This document shows positions 1 through 8,910 of a stretch of DNA of 64,000 nt, one piece after another. The stretch lies in assembly GCF_008271805.1 (NCBI RefSeq), contig NZ_VSRY01000087.1, positions 1 to 64,000 of the forward strand, in the 5' to 3' direction. The notes under the pieces were generated by a model. That model was given only the letters and a program-made list of their open reading frames with translations. It searched no databases and was not told the DNA's origin. Made by a program: the position numbers and the translations under genes. Source of the stretch: Streptomyces sp. TRM49041 (lineage in GTDB: Bacteria > Actinomycetota > Actinomycetes > Streptomycetales > Streptomycetaceae). Within the stretch, counting starts at the first letter, position 1, and each line of letters opens with the position of its first letter.

Positions 1-1122
1 GCTGGCCTTGGTGGCGTCCTTGGAGGCGGCGATGGCCGCGTTGTACGCGCGCGAGGCCGCGTTCCCGGCCGACGCGGCGGCGGCAGCGGCTGCCTGCGCG
101 GCCTGGGCGGCGCGGCTGGAGGCTGCCTGCGCGGCGCGGGATGCGGCGATCGCGGTGGACGCGGCGTCGGCGGCTCCGCGCGCGGCGTTCGCGGCCTTGT
201 TCGCCGCCGTGGCCGCCTTGCGCACGTCCTGCTGGGCAGCCCTCGCCTCGTCCGCCGCCAGTAGGGCGGCGGCCTTGGCCTTCGCGGCGGCCTCCTTCGC
301 GCGGTCGGAGGCGGCGACGGCCTGCTCCGTCTTCAGCTTCGCCCGTCGGCCCTCGCGTTCCACGATGGCGACCAGCTGGTCGATCGTCGCGGCCTCTTCG
401 TCGCGGGCCCGGGCGATGTACTGGCCGGAGACGAGGAACTGGCTGATCGCCTCGGGCGATCCGTCGTTCAGGGCACGCTCCGCGTACAGCCGCACCTGCG
501 GGGAGGCGGTGGAGAGGATGCTGAAGACCTCCATCCGCTCGTCCTCGTGCCGCGCGGTGTGCCGGGTCTTCTCCAGGAAGGTGCACAGGGCGTCCGGGGT
601 GCCCTCGTCCAGCGCCGCGGTGCCCGCCCGCCGCACAGCGGTGCCGCTGTTGTTCATGACGGTGAGCACCGCCACCCGCAGATCGGCCTCCACGGACTGC
701 GCGTAGCCGTCGACCAGGTAGGAGGCGATCGCGTCGTCTCCGGCGGACAGCGCCGCGCCGGCCGTGTCGCGGACGGACTTGCCCGCGTAGGGCAGGCTGC
801 TGAGGACGGCGAAGCGGTTGTCCTGCGCCTGGGCGAGGGGCAGTTCGCCGGTGAGGAAGGCGGAGACGGCGGCCTGGGAGCCGACGAGAGCGGTGACGGC
901 GGCCTCGCGGACCGAGCGGCCTCCGGTCTTGTACGCCCATACGGCCTTGCCCCGGTCGGTGTCTGGGAGACCGGTGGCCGTGGCGCCGGGGTCGGTCTCG
1001 GCGGCGTGGGCTGGGGTGGCGGTCAGGGTGACGATTGAGGGCAGGGCGGGCGCTGCGGCAGCCCCGGCCAGGGTGGTGAGTATCCGGCGTCTGCTCCAGA
1101 ACAGCGTTGACGACACGTGCAT
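1..1122 (-). CDS. ALF-repeat secreted protein, C-terminus off the window edge
   Basis: The reading frame opens at an ATG at 1122 behind a GGGGAAGG ribosome site and stays open to base 1, giving 374 codons, so the 3' end lies outside the window. Residues 1-40 form an export signal with a twin-arginine start (SRRRILTT), a hydrophobic Ala/Leu core and an AHA cleavage site near residue 40, which suggests Tat export. Residues about 50-265 hold short Ala-rich repeats of the actinobacterial ALF type (for example AALSAGDDAIASYLVDG and RALNDGSPEAISQFLVSG). From about 270 onward the protein is a very Ala/Lys/Glu-rich, probably coiled-coil, helix. The family has no established biochemical function. The gene is divergent from the FG-GAP gene at 1745. 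Confidence 0.8.
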   Translation of the reverse strand, partial: MHVSSTLFWSRRRILTTLAGAAAAPALPSIVTLTATPAHAAETDPGATATGLPDTDRGKAVWAYKTGGRSVREAAVTALVGSQAAVSAFLTGELPLAQAQDNRFAVLSSLPYAGKSVRDTAGAALSAGDDAIASYLVDGYAQSVEADLRVAVLTVMNNSGTAVRRAGTAALDEGTPDALCTFLEKTRHTARHEDERMEVFSILSTASPQVRLYAERALNDGSPEAISQFLVSGQYIARARDEEAATIDQLVAIVEREGRRAKLKTEQAVAASDRAKEAAAKAKAAALLAADEARAAQQDVRKAATAANKAANAARGAADAASTAIAASRAAQAASSRAAQAAQAAAAAAASAGNAASRAYNAAIAASKDATKAS

Positions 1123-1744
1123 CCTTCCCCGTTGGGATACGACGGTGTGACGCGGACGCGGCTCCTCAACCACAGGTGGTGCGCGTGGGGTTGGAGGGCC
1201 GTGTCGCGTCCTGCGGTACGGCTGGCACGTTACCTTTTTCCGTACGGGTGTTCACGCCCCTTGGGATCACGAGGCGCGGCACCGCCTCGGCGGCCGCCGC
1301 GGCGCGCCTCGCGCACGAAGTGCCGCGGGAATGCGATGACTCCCCACGCCGGCAAGGCGTTCAGCAGCGCTCCCCCGGCGAAGGGCACGAGCGAGGCGAA
1401 GGCGACCAGGACGGAGCCGGGAAAGCGGTGCCCGAAGCGGGCGCCGAGCCGGAGCTGGCCCCCAGGGTCGCTCCACCTACCGCGCGGCCGCCGGCCACCC
1501 GTTCCACGACCGCGCGTGGTCGGTCGCGCGGCGCGGACGGCACCGCCCGACCGGGGCCGGAGGCCGGGTCCGGGGACAGGGCCGGGTCCGGGGGCTCGGT
1601 GCGGTGACTACGTATCAACAAATCCCTACAGAGTCGTTGAACATGGTTGTATGCTCCATCAGCCGCCGAGCCGTCCGGTCCGCTCCACGCGCGTTGTGCC
1701 GGGCTCGGCGCGGTTTCCATCACTTACCCCAGGGGGGGTCTCAC
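1123..1744. other. Divergent intergenic region with a possible membrane-protein remnant
   Basis: This 620-base gap separates two divergent secreted-protein genes and must hold both promoters, although no consensus pair is convincing. On the minus strand, roughly 1230-1480 reads as an uninterrupted hydrophobic stretch (SVLVAFASLVPFAGG followed by LLNALPAWGVIAFP) that ends in TAA at 1230. No start codon was found in that frame nearby, so it may be a 5'-truncated relic of a membrane protein. The family is not recognised. Confidence 0.3.
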
Positions 1745-3511
1745 GTGGCTGTTCACCACACTGACCGTTCGCGCAGGCGGGCCCGAAGACTCGCGTCCTG
1801 CACCGCTCTCGTCCTCTCCACCGGCCTGCTGCTCTCCGGTACGACGACGTCGGCGGCGGCAGCGGACGACCCGAACCCGGCCGGCCGCGCGCCTGTCCAG
1901 CAGGTCACGCCCGAGGTGCGGCTGCCGGAGGGCACGCTGCCGAAGAAGCGCGCCCGTATGTCGACGGAGACGCCCGCCGGGACGGAGGCCGCGGCGCCGA
2001 GCCGCAACGACCTCGACGGCGACGGCGAGAGCGACATCCTCTACCGCACGCTGGACGGCTCGTACTACCTGAAGCACTCAGGCGACACCGCCAACGACAC
2101 GGACTACGGGCTCTACACGTACTCCGAGGAGAAGTTCAAGGACGTCATCCCGCTCGGCGACATCAGCGGCGACGGCGTCGCGGACCTGCTGAGCCTGACG
2201 CAGTACGGCAAGCTCTCGCTCCACCAGGGCTACTACGGCGGCCACGGCGCCGGGGACGCTTCCTGGTCCGGCAACGGCTGGCAGATCTACAACAAGGTGC
2301 TCTCCACCGGCGACGTCACCGGTGACGGCAAGGCCGATGTACTGGCCCGCACGCCGGACGGCGAGCTGTACCTGTACGCCGGCACGGGCAACGCGGCCGG
2401 CCCGCTGAAGTCGCGTGTCAAGGTCGGCCGGGGCTGGCAGATCTACGACCAGCTCGTCGGCGTGAGCGACGCGAACGGCGACGGCATCGGCGACCTGTAC
2501 GCCCGCACCCCGAGCGGCGACCTGTACTTCTACGCCGGTTCGGGCGACGCCGCGGCGCCGCTCAAGGCCCGCGTCAAGGTCGGCAACAGCTGGAACACCT
2601 ACAACCAGCTGTTCAGCGTCGACGACGTCACGGGCGACGGCATCGCCGAGCTGTGGGGCCGTACGACCACGGGCACGACGTACTTCTATCTCTCCGACGG
2701 CGCCGGCCGCCCCACCAGCCGCGTCGAGTTCGGCGTCGGCTGGAACGTCGTCGACCTGCTCGCGAGCCAGGGCGGCAACACCCTGCTCGGCAAGGGCACG
2801 GTCCTCGGTCTGGACACCAAGGGCACGCTGTTCCTCTACGGCTCCCGCAACAACGGCACGCTGACCGCCCGCGAGCAGATCAGCGACATCGGCGGCTGGC
2901 AGGGCGCCCGCATCACGTACGCCAACTCGCTGGACGCCAACGACTACGCGGACCTCATGGAGGTCTACGACGGCTACCTCTACAACTCCGCCTCCGGCAC
3001 CGTCCTGGGCAGCGGCTGGAACGCCTTCAACAGCCTCGTCGGCCCCGGCGACCTGAACGACGACGGCAAGGGCGACCTGCTGGCCCGCACAAAGAGCGGC
3101 GTGCTGTACCTGTACCGCGGCAACGGCAGCGGCACCGGCTTCGCGCCCCGCATCAGCGTCGGCTCGGGCTGGGGCCAGTACAACGCGCTCGTCGGCGCGG
3201 GTGACATCACCGGCGACGGCCGCGCGGACCTCCTGGCCCGCCACACGGACGGCTCGCTGTACCTGTACACCGGCACCGGCAACGCCTCCGCGCCCTTCAA
3301 GGCGCGCGTGCGCATCGGGGGCGGCTGGAACACGTACAACAAGCTGGTCTCCCCCGGCGACATCAGCGGCGACGGCCGCGCCGACCTGCTGGCCGTCTCC
3401 GCCGACGGCACCCTGTACCGCTACCTGGCCACGTACACGGGCACGGCGAACGTCTTCACCCCCCGCGCGAGCCTCGGCGGCGGCTGGAACACCTACCGCA
3501 GCCTCCACTGA
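1745..3511 (+). CDS. Secreted FG-GAP/VCBS-repeat protein
   Basis: This gene encodes a predicted secreted beta-propeller protein of 588 residues. The GTG at 1745 is chosen because it follows a strong AGGGGGGG ribosome site and begins a classical signal peptide: an Arg-rich n-region (RSRRRARR), a hydrophobic core (ALVLSTGLLLSG) and an AAAA/DD cleavage near residue 40. An in-frame ATG at 1604 would put 47 unrelated residues ahead of the signal. The mature part carries about nine FG-GAP/VCBS blades, each with a Ca-binding DxxGDGxAD-type loop (DVTGDGKADVL, DITGDGRADLL) followed by GxLYLYxGTG and GxGWNTYN. Such propellers are common in Streptomyces exoproteins, but here there is no attached catalytic domain. 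A strong terminator follows at 3544. Confidence 0.85.
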   Translation: MAVHHTDRSRRRARRLASCTALVLSTGLLLSGTTTSAAAADDPNPAGRAPVQQVTPEVRLPEGTLPKKRARMSTETPAGTEAAAPSRNDLDGDGESDILYRTLDGSYYLKHSGDTANDTDYGLYTYSEEKFKDVIPLGDISGDGVADLLSLTQYGKLSLHQGYYGGHGAGDASWSGNGWQIYNKVLSTGDVTGDGKADVLARTPDGELYLYAGTGNAAGPLKSRVKVGRGWQIYDQLVGVSDANGDGIGDLYARTPSGDLYFYAGSGDAAAPLKARVKVGNSWNTYNQLFSVDDVTGDGIAELWGRTTTGTTYFYLSDGAGRPTSRVEFGVGWNVVDLLASQGGNTLLGKGTVLGLDTKGTLFLYGSRNNGTLTAREQISDIGGWQGARITYANSLDANDYADLMEVYDGYLYNSASGTVLGSGWNAFNSLVGPGDLNDDGKGDLLARTKSGVLYLYRGNGSGTGFAPRISVGSGWGQYNALVGAGDITGDGRADLLARHTDGSLYLYTGTGNASAPFKARVRIGGGWNTYNKLVSPGDISGDGRADLLAVSADGTLYRYLATYTGTANVFTPRASLGGGWNTYRSLH

Positions 3512-3543
3512 CAACGGCGGGACCAACGTCCCGCCACCGCACG

Positions 3544-3582
3544 ACGAAGCCCCCTGCCGGACTCCCCGGCAGGGGGCTTCGT
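3544..3582. terminator. Strong rho-independent-type hairpin
   Basis: A perfect 17-bp inverted repeat has arms around GAAGCCCCCTGCCGG and its complement, with a 5-base loop at 3561-3565. It lies 33 bases after the FG-GAP gene stop and just downstream of the convergent tyrosine-kinase gene, so it can end transcription from both sides. Confidence 0.85.
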
Positions 3583-3708
3583 GGTCGTGGACCCGTACTG
3601 TCGCCACACGTGGTTGCCCACTCCACGGGGCACGAGAGCCTCGCCGCCGGCAGACGCTCGGCGACACCGAGCGGTGCACGTTGCCCGTGCGGACGAACAG
3701 GATTCGGG

Positions 3709-5193
3709 TCATCCCCCGTCCGTGGGAGGCGTCGCCGCGGAGGCGGCCTCCTCCTCCCGCGTGGCAGACGTACGGGGAGCCGGCAGCTCGCCGTACTGCC
3801 CGTAGGCGCCGTAACGGCCACAACGGCCGCCCTTGGGAAGCGGAGCCATGCTGAACACGGTACCGAGCACGCGGACGCCCACGCGCTCGAGCGATTCCGT
3901 GGCGGTGCGCACCTGGTCCCGGTTCGTCTTCGCGGCCCGTACGACGAGCAGCGCCCCCTGGGAGAGAGAGGCGAGCCCCATGGTGTCGGCGACCGGCAGC
4001 AGCGGCGCAGTGTCGACGATCACGACCTCGTACAGGTCCGCCAACTCGTGCAGCACCTCGCCCATGCGCGCCGAGGCGAGCAGTTCCGCGGGGTTCGGCG
4101 GCACAGCACCGCTCGCGAGCACCGAAAGCCCGCCGGCGACCTGCTGCATGACATCCTCGACACGGGCCTGCCCGATGAGCACCGTGGTCAGGCCCGCATC
4201 CTGGACGAGGCCGAAAGTCGGCGCCACGCACGGGCGGCGCAGGTCGCCGTCCACAAGGCAGGTGGAGACGCCGGCCTCGGCGAGCGAGAGGGCGAGGTTG
4301 ATCGCGGTGTTCGTCTTGCCCTCACCGGGCACCGAGCTCGCCACCACGATGATCCGCGGCGGATCGTCGACCTGCGAGAACTGCAGGTTGGTACGCAGCT
4401 TGCGGAACGCCTCGGCGCGCTTGGAGTGCCCGTCGGCACTGACCAGCGGCCGGCTTGGGGCGCTCTTGTCGTACGGGATGGTACCGAGGCTGGGCAGAGC
4501 GATGAACGCGCCCAGTGCCTCGCTCGTCTTGAACGTGGTGTCGAGCGTCTCGCGGAGGGCGACCAGCCCGGCAGCGAGCAGCAGGCCGCCGACCACGCCC
4601 ACGGCCAGGTTCAGCAACGGGCGTGGCGACGCCGGAGAGGTGGGGGTGACGGCCTCCTGGGTGAGGCCGAGGGAGACCGGGGAGGCCGGGGAGACAGACG
4701 CGGCGTCCTCGCCCCCTTCGCCGTTCTCGGACCCCGTCGGGGAGACCGGCCGCTTCGGGGTCTCCAACTGCTCGACCACCGAACTGAACCGTTCTGCCAC
4801 GGCGTTGGCGATGCGTGCCGCGCTCCGGGGCGAGGTGTCCCGGACGGTGATGTCGATGAGCACGGTCTTGGGCGGAACGACGGCGGCGATCCGGGACGCC
4901 AGCTCCTCCGGGGTGGTGCGCAGCCGCAGCTGTTTCACCACGGGAGCCACGACCTGACGGGTCTTCACAATCTGGGCGTACGAGTGCACACGCGCCTGCG
5001 AGAACGTCTGCCCCTGGTGCAGATCGACGGTGTTCTCACTGGTGCGGGTGGCGACGAAGAGCTGCGCCCTCGCCTCGTATTCGGGGGTGCTCATGCTTGT
5101 CACGGCGAGCGCCGCCCCGACCGCGAGAACCAGACAGACCATGACCGTCAGCCAGCGTCTGGCCAGAGCCTTCAGGAATCCTTGGAGATCCAA
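3709..5193 (-). CDS. Polysaccharide co-polymerase / BY-type tyrosine autokinase (Wzc/CapAB-like)
   Basis: This is a predicted membrane chain-length regulator and bacterial tyrosine kinase that controls Wzy-dependent polymer length and export. The TTG at 5193 follows a GAGGGG ribosome site at 6-base spacing and opens directly before the first membrane helix, giving 494 residues. In order there is a Wzz domain with helices near residues 14-31 and 190-213, then a P-loop kinase with Walker A around K293 (SVPGEGKTNT), Walker A' (VDGDLRRP, about 314) and Walker B (VIVDTAP, about 388). A tyrosine cluster (RYGAYGQYGE, about 460-470) is the likely autophosphorylation tail. The gene stands alone at the downstream end of the exopolysaccharide locus, with its own upstream region containing a perfect palindrome. 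Confidence 0.9.
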   Translation of the reverse strand: MDLQGFLKALARRWLTVMVCLVLAVGAALAVTSMSTPEYEARAQLFVATRTSENTVDLHQGQTFSQARVHSYAQIVKTRQVVAPVVKQLRLRTTPEELASRIAAVVPPKTVLIDITVRDTSPRSAARIANAVAERFSSVVEQLETPKRPVSPTGSENGEGGEDAASVSPASPVSLGLTQEAVTPTSPASPRPLLNLAVGVVGGLLLAAGLVALRETLDTTFKTSEALGAFIALPSLGTIPYDKSAPSRPLVSADGHSKRAEAFRKLRTNLQFSQVDDPPRIIVVASSVPGEGKTNTAINLALSLAEAGVSTCLVDGDLRRPCVAPTFGLVQDAGLTTVLIGQARVEDVMQQVAGGLSVLASGAVPPNPAELLASARMGEVLHELADLYEVVIVDTAPLLPVADTMGLASLSQGALLVVRAAKTNRDQVRTATESLERVGVRVLGTVFSMAPLPKGGRCGRYGAYGQYGELPAPRTSATREEEAASAATPPTDGG

Positions 5194-5529
5194 GCTGCAC
5201 CCCTCACGGGACTGAGGGAACCACCCGAATTGGGGCTTTCTGTTCCCTATGGACGCAGTCGACCATAGGGACTCGGACTCTTCGAGCGAGGGAGCCACCC
5301 CCTGTGTCGACCCCTCGAACGACCCTTGCGACGCACACCGCGTGAGCCGGGGCTACCCCGATCCGGTGACTTCTTGTGCCATCGAACCAATGGATGTCGT
5401 CATGTTCTGTTCGCGCCACACGCCCAGGCCTTGGTGTCCACACCGAATCACGGCCGCCGCACGACCAGGACCGGGCCCATGCCGAGGAGACTGAAGAAGA
5501 TCACAGCATCGCGCCGCGAAGGGCGGGCG
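5194..5529. other. Upstream region of the tyrosine-kinase gene
   Basis: This 336-base gap lies between the stop of the GT4 gene and the TTG start of the kinase gene. It holds a 26-bp palindrome at 5245-5270 (listed separately). No further gene or hairpin is supported, and the kinase promoter is presumably here. Confidence 0.5.
5245..5270. promoter_or_regulatory. Perfect 8-bp-arm palindrome, putative operator of the kinase gene
   Basis: CCCTATGG at 5245-5252 and its exact complement CCATAGGG at 5263-5270 are separated by 10 bases. The element ends 52 bases upstream of the kinase start codon, a typical place for a repressor or activator site. The cognate regulator is unknown and no regulator gene lies inside the locus. 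Confidence 0.45.
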
Positions 5530-6726
5530 CTACACCGCCCCCGCGCGAGCCACATCCCTGTACAGCCGTTCGAGTTCCGCGACCTTGAGGGAGCCGCGCT
5601 CGGTCTGACTGATCAGCTGCCGATTGGACAGACGATCACCGGCATCCAGCGGCCCCGTGTTTGAGAGAGCGTCAGCCAGCGAGCCGACCAGCGGATCGGG
5701 AAGCAGGTCCGCCAGCAGGCCCTCCGCCACCAGTTCTCGATAGGGCGCGATGTCGGAGAGCAGCAGCCGGCACCCGGCAGCCGCGGCTTCGAGCACCGAT
5801 GAGCTTCGCTGGTCGGCCTGGGGAACCGAGATCGCCGCATCGCTTGCGCGCATCAGGCTGAACATCTCGGCCTGGCCGAGTGGCTGATCGATGACGACGA
5901 CCCGGCCGGCCAGATCTTGCGCTCGGGCGCGCAGAAGCGCGAGATATTCCTGCTGCGCGCGTCTGGCGGCGGCATGCGCCGGCCGGTGACCCGCCGGCAA
6001 CACGAGGAACAGGTCGGGCCCAACCCGTGCGGCACGGGTGAATGCCGCGAGAATCTCGCGCGTCCGGTAGACCTCCGACGTGCTGCGGACCGACAGCACG
6101 ACCGTGGCGTCGGCCGGAATGCCGTACTTCGCGCGAGTCGACCGGGGGTCGGCGTCGTTCCCGCCATCCAGCAGCACGTCTGGTACCCCCCAGGAAAGGA
6201 CCGTGATCCGTGAGCGGAGGACCCGGTACCGGCTCGCGACCAGCTCAGCCACCTCCCGGGACGTCGGCACCACGCGCGCGGCCCGCTGGAGCGCCAGCCG
6301 AGCGACCAACGCCCGGCCGGGATGCCGGTCCGCAGCCCGCAGTTCAGAGCCCCACGGAGTGATCACGAGCGGCACCGCCGGGCGGGCCGACAGCAGAAAG
6401 GAGAGCGCCCCGTGTGCACCGAGCGAATGGACGTGAATGACATCCGGCCGCGCCCGGCGCATCTCGCGGCGCAGCCAGTGCCCCGCGCGCACCACGCGCA
6501 ACGGCAGGCACGCCCCCGCGGGGGCGGACGTGGATCGCCAGCCCTCGGGGCCCAGGCCCGGCTCATGCCAGCTGCAGACAGTCACCTCATGACCCCGCAT
6601 GGCCAGATCGCGCGCCCAGCGCCGGGTGTGCGCCGACGTGGCCGACGCGAGCAGGACGACGCGCAGCGGCGCGGGTGGCGCATCGCTCATGCCCAGCCGT
6701 GGCGGGGCCTGGTCATGATCGGACAC
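5530..6726 (-). CDS. GT4-family glycosyltransferase
   Basis: This is a predicted cytoplasmic, retaining, nucleotide-sugar-dependent glycosyltransferase of 398 residues with a GT-B fold. The N-terminal half begins LRVVLLASATSAHTRRWARDL, typical of the GT4 acceptor domain. The C-terminal donor-binding half contains SSVLEAAAAGCRLLLSD, which matches the GT4 nucleotide-sugar signature around the conserved Glu. The GTG at 6726 is preceded by AAGGAG at 5-base spacing and overlaps the end of the C5-epimerase gene by 14 bases, so translation is probably coupled. Donor and acceptor cannot be predicted. The neighbouring uronate epimerase makes a glucuronyl or hexosaminyl transfer plausible, but this is inference. 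Confidence 0.85.
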   Translation of the reverse strand: MSDHDQAPPRLGMSDAPPAPLRVVLLASATSAHTRRWARDLAMRGHEVTVCSWHEPGLGPEGWRSTSAPAGACLPLRVVRAGHWLRREMRRARPDVIHVHSLGAHGALSFLLSARPAVPLVITPWGSELRAADRHPGRALVARLALQRAARVVPTSREVAELVASRYRVLRSRITVLSWGVPDVLLDGGNDADPRSTRAKYGIPADATVVLSVRSTSEVYRTREILAAFTRAARVGPDLFLVLPAGHRPAHAAARRAQQEYLALLRARAQDLAGRVVVIDQPLGQAEMFSLMRASDAAISVPQADQRSSSVLEAAAAGCRLLLSDIAPYRELVAEGLLADLLPDPLVGSLADALSNTGPLDAGDRLSNRQLISQTERGSLKVAELERLYRDVARAGAV

Positions 6727-7690
6727 GGCGCTCCTTGAGTACGAACCGGCCCTTGCCCGCCGCGGCCCGCAGCCGCCCTGCCGGACTGCGTGTGTAGCGG
6801 TCCCACGCGATGGCCACCGCCGGCCATCGCGGGTCGGCGAGCACTCTTCCGGCCGCGGTCAGCAACGCGACATGCAGGCAGTGGTACGCGAAACTGGCGG
6901 GCGCGGTGTGCCGGAGGTCGTACCTGGTCCAGTACCCCAGGTCGAACGCGGCCAGCGAGTCGCGGAGCCGGTCCGCCACGCGCTCGTGGGCGGTCCCGCC
7001 CTGATGCCGACTCAGCTCGCAGAGGCCGAAGAGGGCGAAGACCGCACCGTTGAGAATGTGACTGACCGGGTCCGACGGGCACTCCTCGGGAAAAGGGCGC
7101 CCCAGTCGGTCGTAGTGCGAGCAACCGCCCGCGTCCAGCGGCCGGAGCATCAGTTCCCGCGCACCCTCACACGCATCGAGAAAGGACCGCTCGCCAGTCG
7201 TGGCGTATCCGCGCAGCATCACGGACACCGCCAGGCCCTGGGCCATGGCCGAGTACCAGCCCGGGCGCACCCCGTACCGGGGCACCGGTACCGGATAGCG
7301 CCAGCCGCCGTTGCCGTCCTGGCTGGCGCGCAGCCAAACGGCCTGGGTCAGCAGAGCCCTCACGCCCGGAGGCCGTTCGTCCGGAGTGGCCGGGTGCCGG
7401 CCGGCGGCGAGCGCGCCGGTGTGCTGTGCGAGCGCATACAGGCTGACCGAGACCGGGTTCCGGTAGGTCTCGCCGGTCGCGGCACGAGTCACCACCACGC
7501 GCTCGTGGTCGAGCGTGCTCCCGGCCGTCATCGGCCGCAGGTCGAGCGGGTACCTGCCTGGCCGGCCGGTCGTCATGTCACCCGGCGGTGTCGTCGCGTC
7601 GACCGGGAAGCTCGGCCGCCGCAGATCGCGTACCGCTTTCCCCGCCATGCCGACCAGCGTCGTTCCGGCCCACGTCCTGTTGTCCTTCAC
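6713..7690 (-). CDS. D-glucuronyl C5-epimerase (Glce C-terminal domain family)
   Basis: This gene encodes a 325-residue protein matching the D-glucuronyl C5-epimerase C-terminal family, which inverts C5 of glucuronate to give iduronate in heparan-like chains. Diagnostic blocks are WYSAMAQGLAVSVMLRGY (145-162), HILNGAVFALFGL (211-223), YWTRYDL (253-259, holding the Tyr-rich catalytic signature) and YHCLH (269-273). No signal peptide is evident, so it would act on the lipid-linked or sugar-linked precursor in the cytoplasm. The GTG start at 7690 overlaps the stop of the preceding GT4 gene by 4 bases and its end overlaps the next GT4 gene, so it sits in a tightly coupled polymer-assembly operon. 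Such enzymes are rarely reported from Streptomyces surface-polysaccharide loci. Activity and substrate are inferred from family only. Confidence 0.8.
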   Translation of the reverse strand: MKDNRTWAGTTLVGMAGKAVRDLRRPSFPVDATTPPGDMTTGRPGRYPLDLRPMTAGSTLDHERVVVTRAATGETYRNPVSVSLYALAQHTGALAAGRHPATPDERPPGVRALLTQAVWLRASQDGNGGWRYPVPVPRYGVRPGWYSAMAQGLAVSVMLRGYATTGERSFLDACEGARELMLRPLDAGGCSHYDRLGRPFPEECPSDPVSHILNGAVFALFGLCELSRHQGGTAHERVADRLRDSLAAFDLGYWTRYDLRHTAPASFAYHCLHVALLTAAGRVLADPRWPAVAIAWDRYTRSPAGRLRAAAGKGRFVLKERRVRS

Positions 7691-8910
7691 GCCGGACTCT
7701 CCCTGCGGAGCAGCCTGCGTCGCCCCCGCGCGGCCAGTCCCTGGTGGTACAGCTCGTTCACCTGACCGACTGTCCCGGCGATGTCGAACTGCCGGAGCGC
7801 GAGTTCACGGCCCCGGTCGGCCATGCGGAGACGCGCCGCGGGGTCGGCGAGCAGCGTGTTCACGGCCTGTGCCAGTGCCGGGGGATCGGCAGGCGGGATC
7901 AACAGGCCGGTGCGGCCGTTCTGGACCGTGTCCGGCAGACCACCGACGTCGGTCGCCACCACGCCCTTTCGCATGAGCAATGCCTCCACCACGGCGTAGC
8001 AGGCGGACTCGTCCATGGACGGGTTCACCAGGACGTCCAGCCCGGCCATGACCGAACTGATGTCGGACCGAAAGCCGGTGAACCGGACCCGGTCGGCGAT
8101 GCCGAGCCGGGCGGCGCGGCGTTCCAGCTCGCGCCGGTACTCCCCGTCACCGACCAGCTCGTCACCGACCACGAAGAACCTGACCTCGGGGTTCTGACGC
8201 AGAATCAGCGGGATGGCGTCGATGAAGACTTCATGCCCCTTGACACCGACCTGGCGGAACTCCCGCAACTTGCTCGCGTACATGTAGCCGACCATGCCGA
8301 CAGTCGGCGTGTCGTCGGTGAGGCCGAACTCGCGACGGAACGCGTCCGGCGAGGTTGCCGGATCGAAGCGGTGCACGTCGCAGCCGTAGTAGCTGACCGC
8401 GACCGACCGCGCTCCCATGGCCTGGTAGCGGCGCATGATCGCCCGGCACGATCCGAGCACCAGATCGTCCCGGCGCAGCGAAAGCCGCTCCAGGATCCGG
8501 AAGAGCACGATCCGTAGATGCACCGTTCCGGGGACCTGCGATACGACCAGTGCCGGCGGGTAGGCGGCCGACACCAGTCGGGCCACGAGCTTCGCGATGA
8601 TCAGATGCGAATGGATGACATCCGGCTTGTATGCCCTGACGAACCTCATCAGCCGCCAGTGTCCGGCCAGCAGCACTGGCAGCTGTCTGATCCGATGAGG
8701 CACTCCGAACGGGATGATTTCCACTCGGACGCCGCGGAGCCCGCGCAGCCGGTCGGCGAGCGGGCCCTCTCGGGGCAGCACCGCGCACACCTCGTTACCC
8801 AGCTCGGCAAGGCCGCGCACCTGGTCGTGGAACCAGCTTCCGCCGACAGCGGCCGAGGTGATCTGCAGGACGCGCAGCGGCCGCGGCTCCCCGATCACAG
8901 ACGTGCTCAT
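7687..8910 (-). CDS. GT4-family glycosyltransferase
   Basis: This gene encodes a GT-B glycosyltransferase of 407 residues. The N-terminus (PLRVLQITSAAVGGSW) opens the acceptor-side Rossmann fold. DVIHSHLIIAKLV is the usual GT4 internal motif, and the C-terminal half carries NPSMDESACYAVVEALLM followed by VVATDVGGLPD, the donor-binding E-x7-E region. A typical glycosyltransferase family 4 protein is about this length. The ATG at 8910 overlaps the stop of the flippase-polymerase ORF (ATGA), and its own stop overlaps the epimerase start (GTGA), so it is the second cistron of a four-gene coupled chain. The sugar transferred is unknown. Confidence 0.88.
   Translation of the reverse strand: MSTSVIGEPRPLRVLQITSAAVGGSWFHDQVRGLAELGNEVCAVLPREGPLADRLRGLRGVRVEIIPFGVPHRIRQLPVLLAGHWRLMRFVRAYKPDVIHSHLIIAKLVARLVSAAYPPALVVSQVPGTVHLRIVLFRILERLSLRRDDLVLGSCRAIMRRYQAMGARSVAVSYYGCDVHRFDPATSPDAFRREFGLTDDTPTVGMVGYMYASKLREFRQVGVKGHEVFIDAIPLILRQNPEVRFFVVGDELVGDGEYRRELERRAARLGIADRVRFTGFRSDISSVMAGLDVLVNPSMDESACYAVVEALLMRKGVVATDVGGLPDTVQNGRTGLLIPPADPPALAQAVNTLLADPAARLRMADRGRELALRQFDIAGTVGQVNELYHQGLAARGRRRLLRRESPA

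Noticed and set aside
2078..4231. 717-codon minus-strand ORF
   Set aside because: It lies antisense to the FG-GAP gene and its repeats mirror that gene; Arg/Ala/Gly-rich shadow of high-GC coding DNA.
3610..5268. 552-codon plus-strand ORF
   Set aside because: Antisense to the tyrosine kinase gene; no family features.
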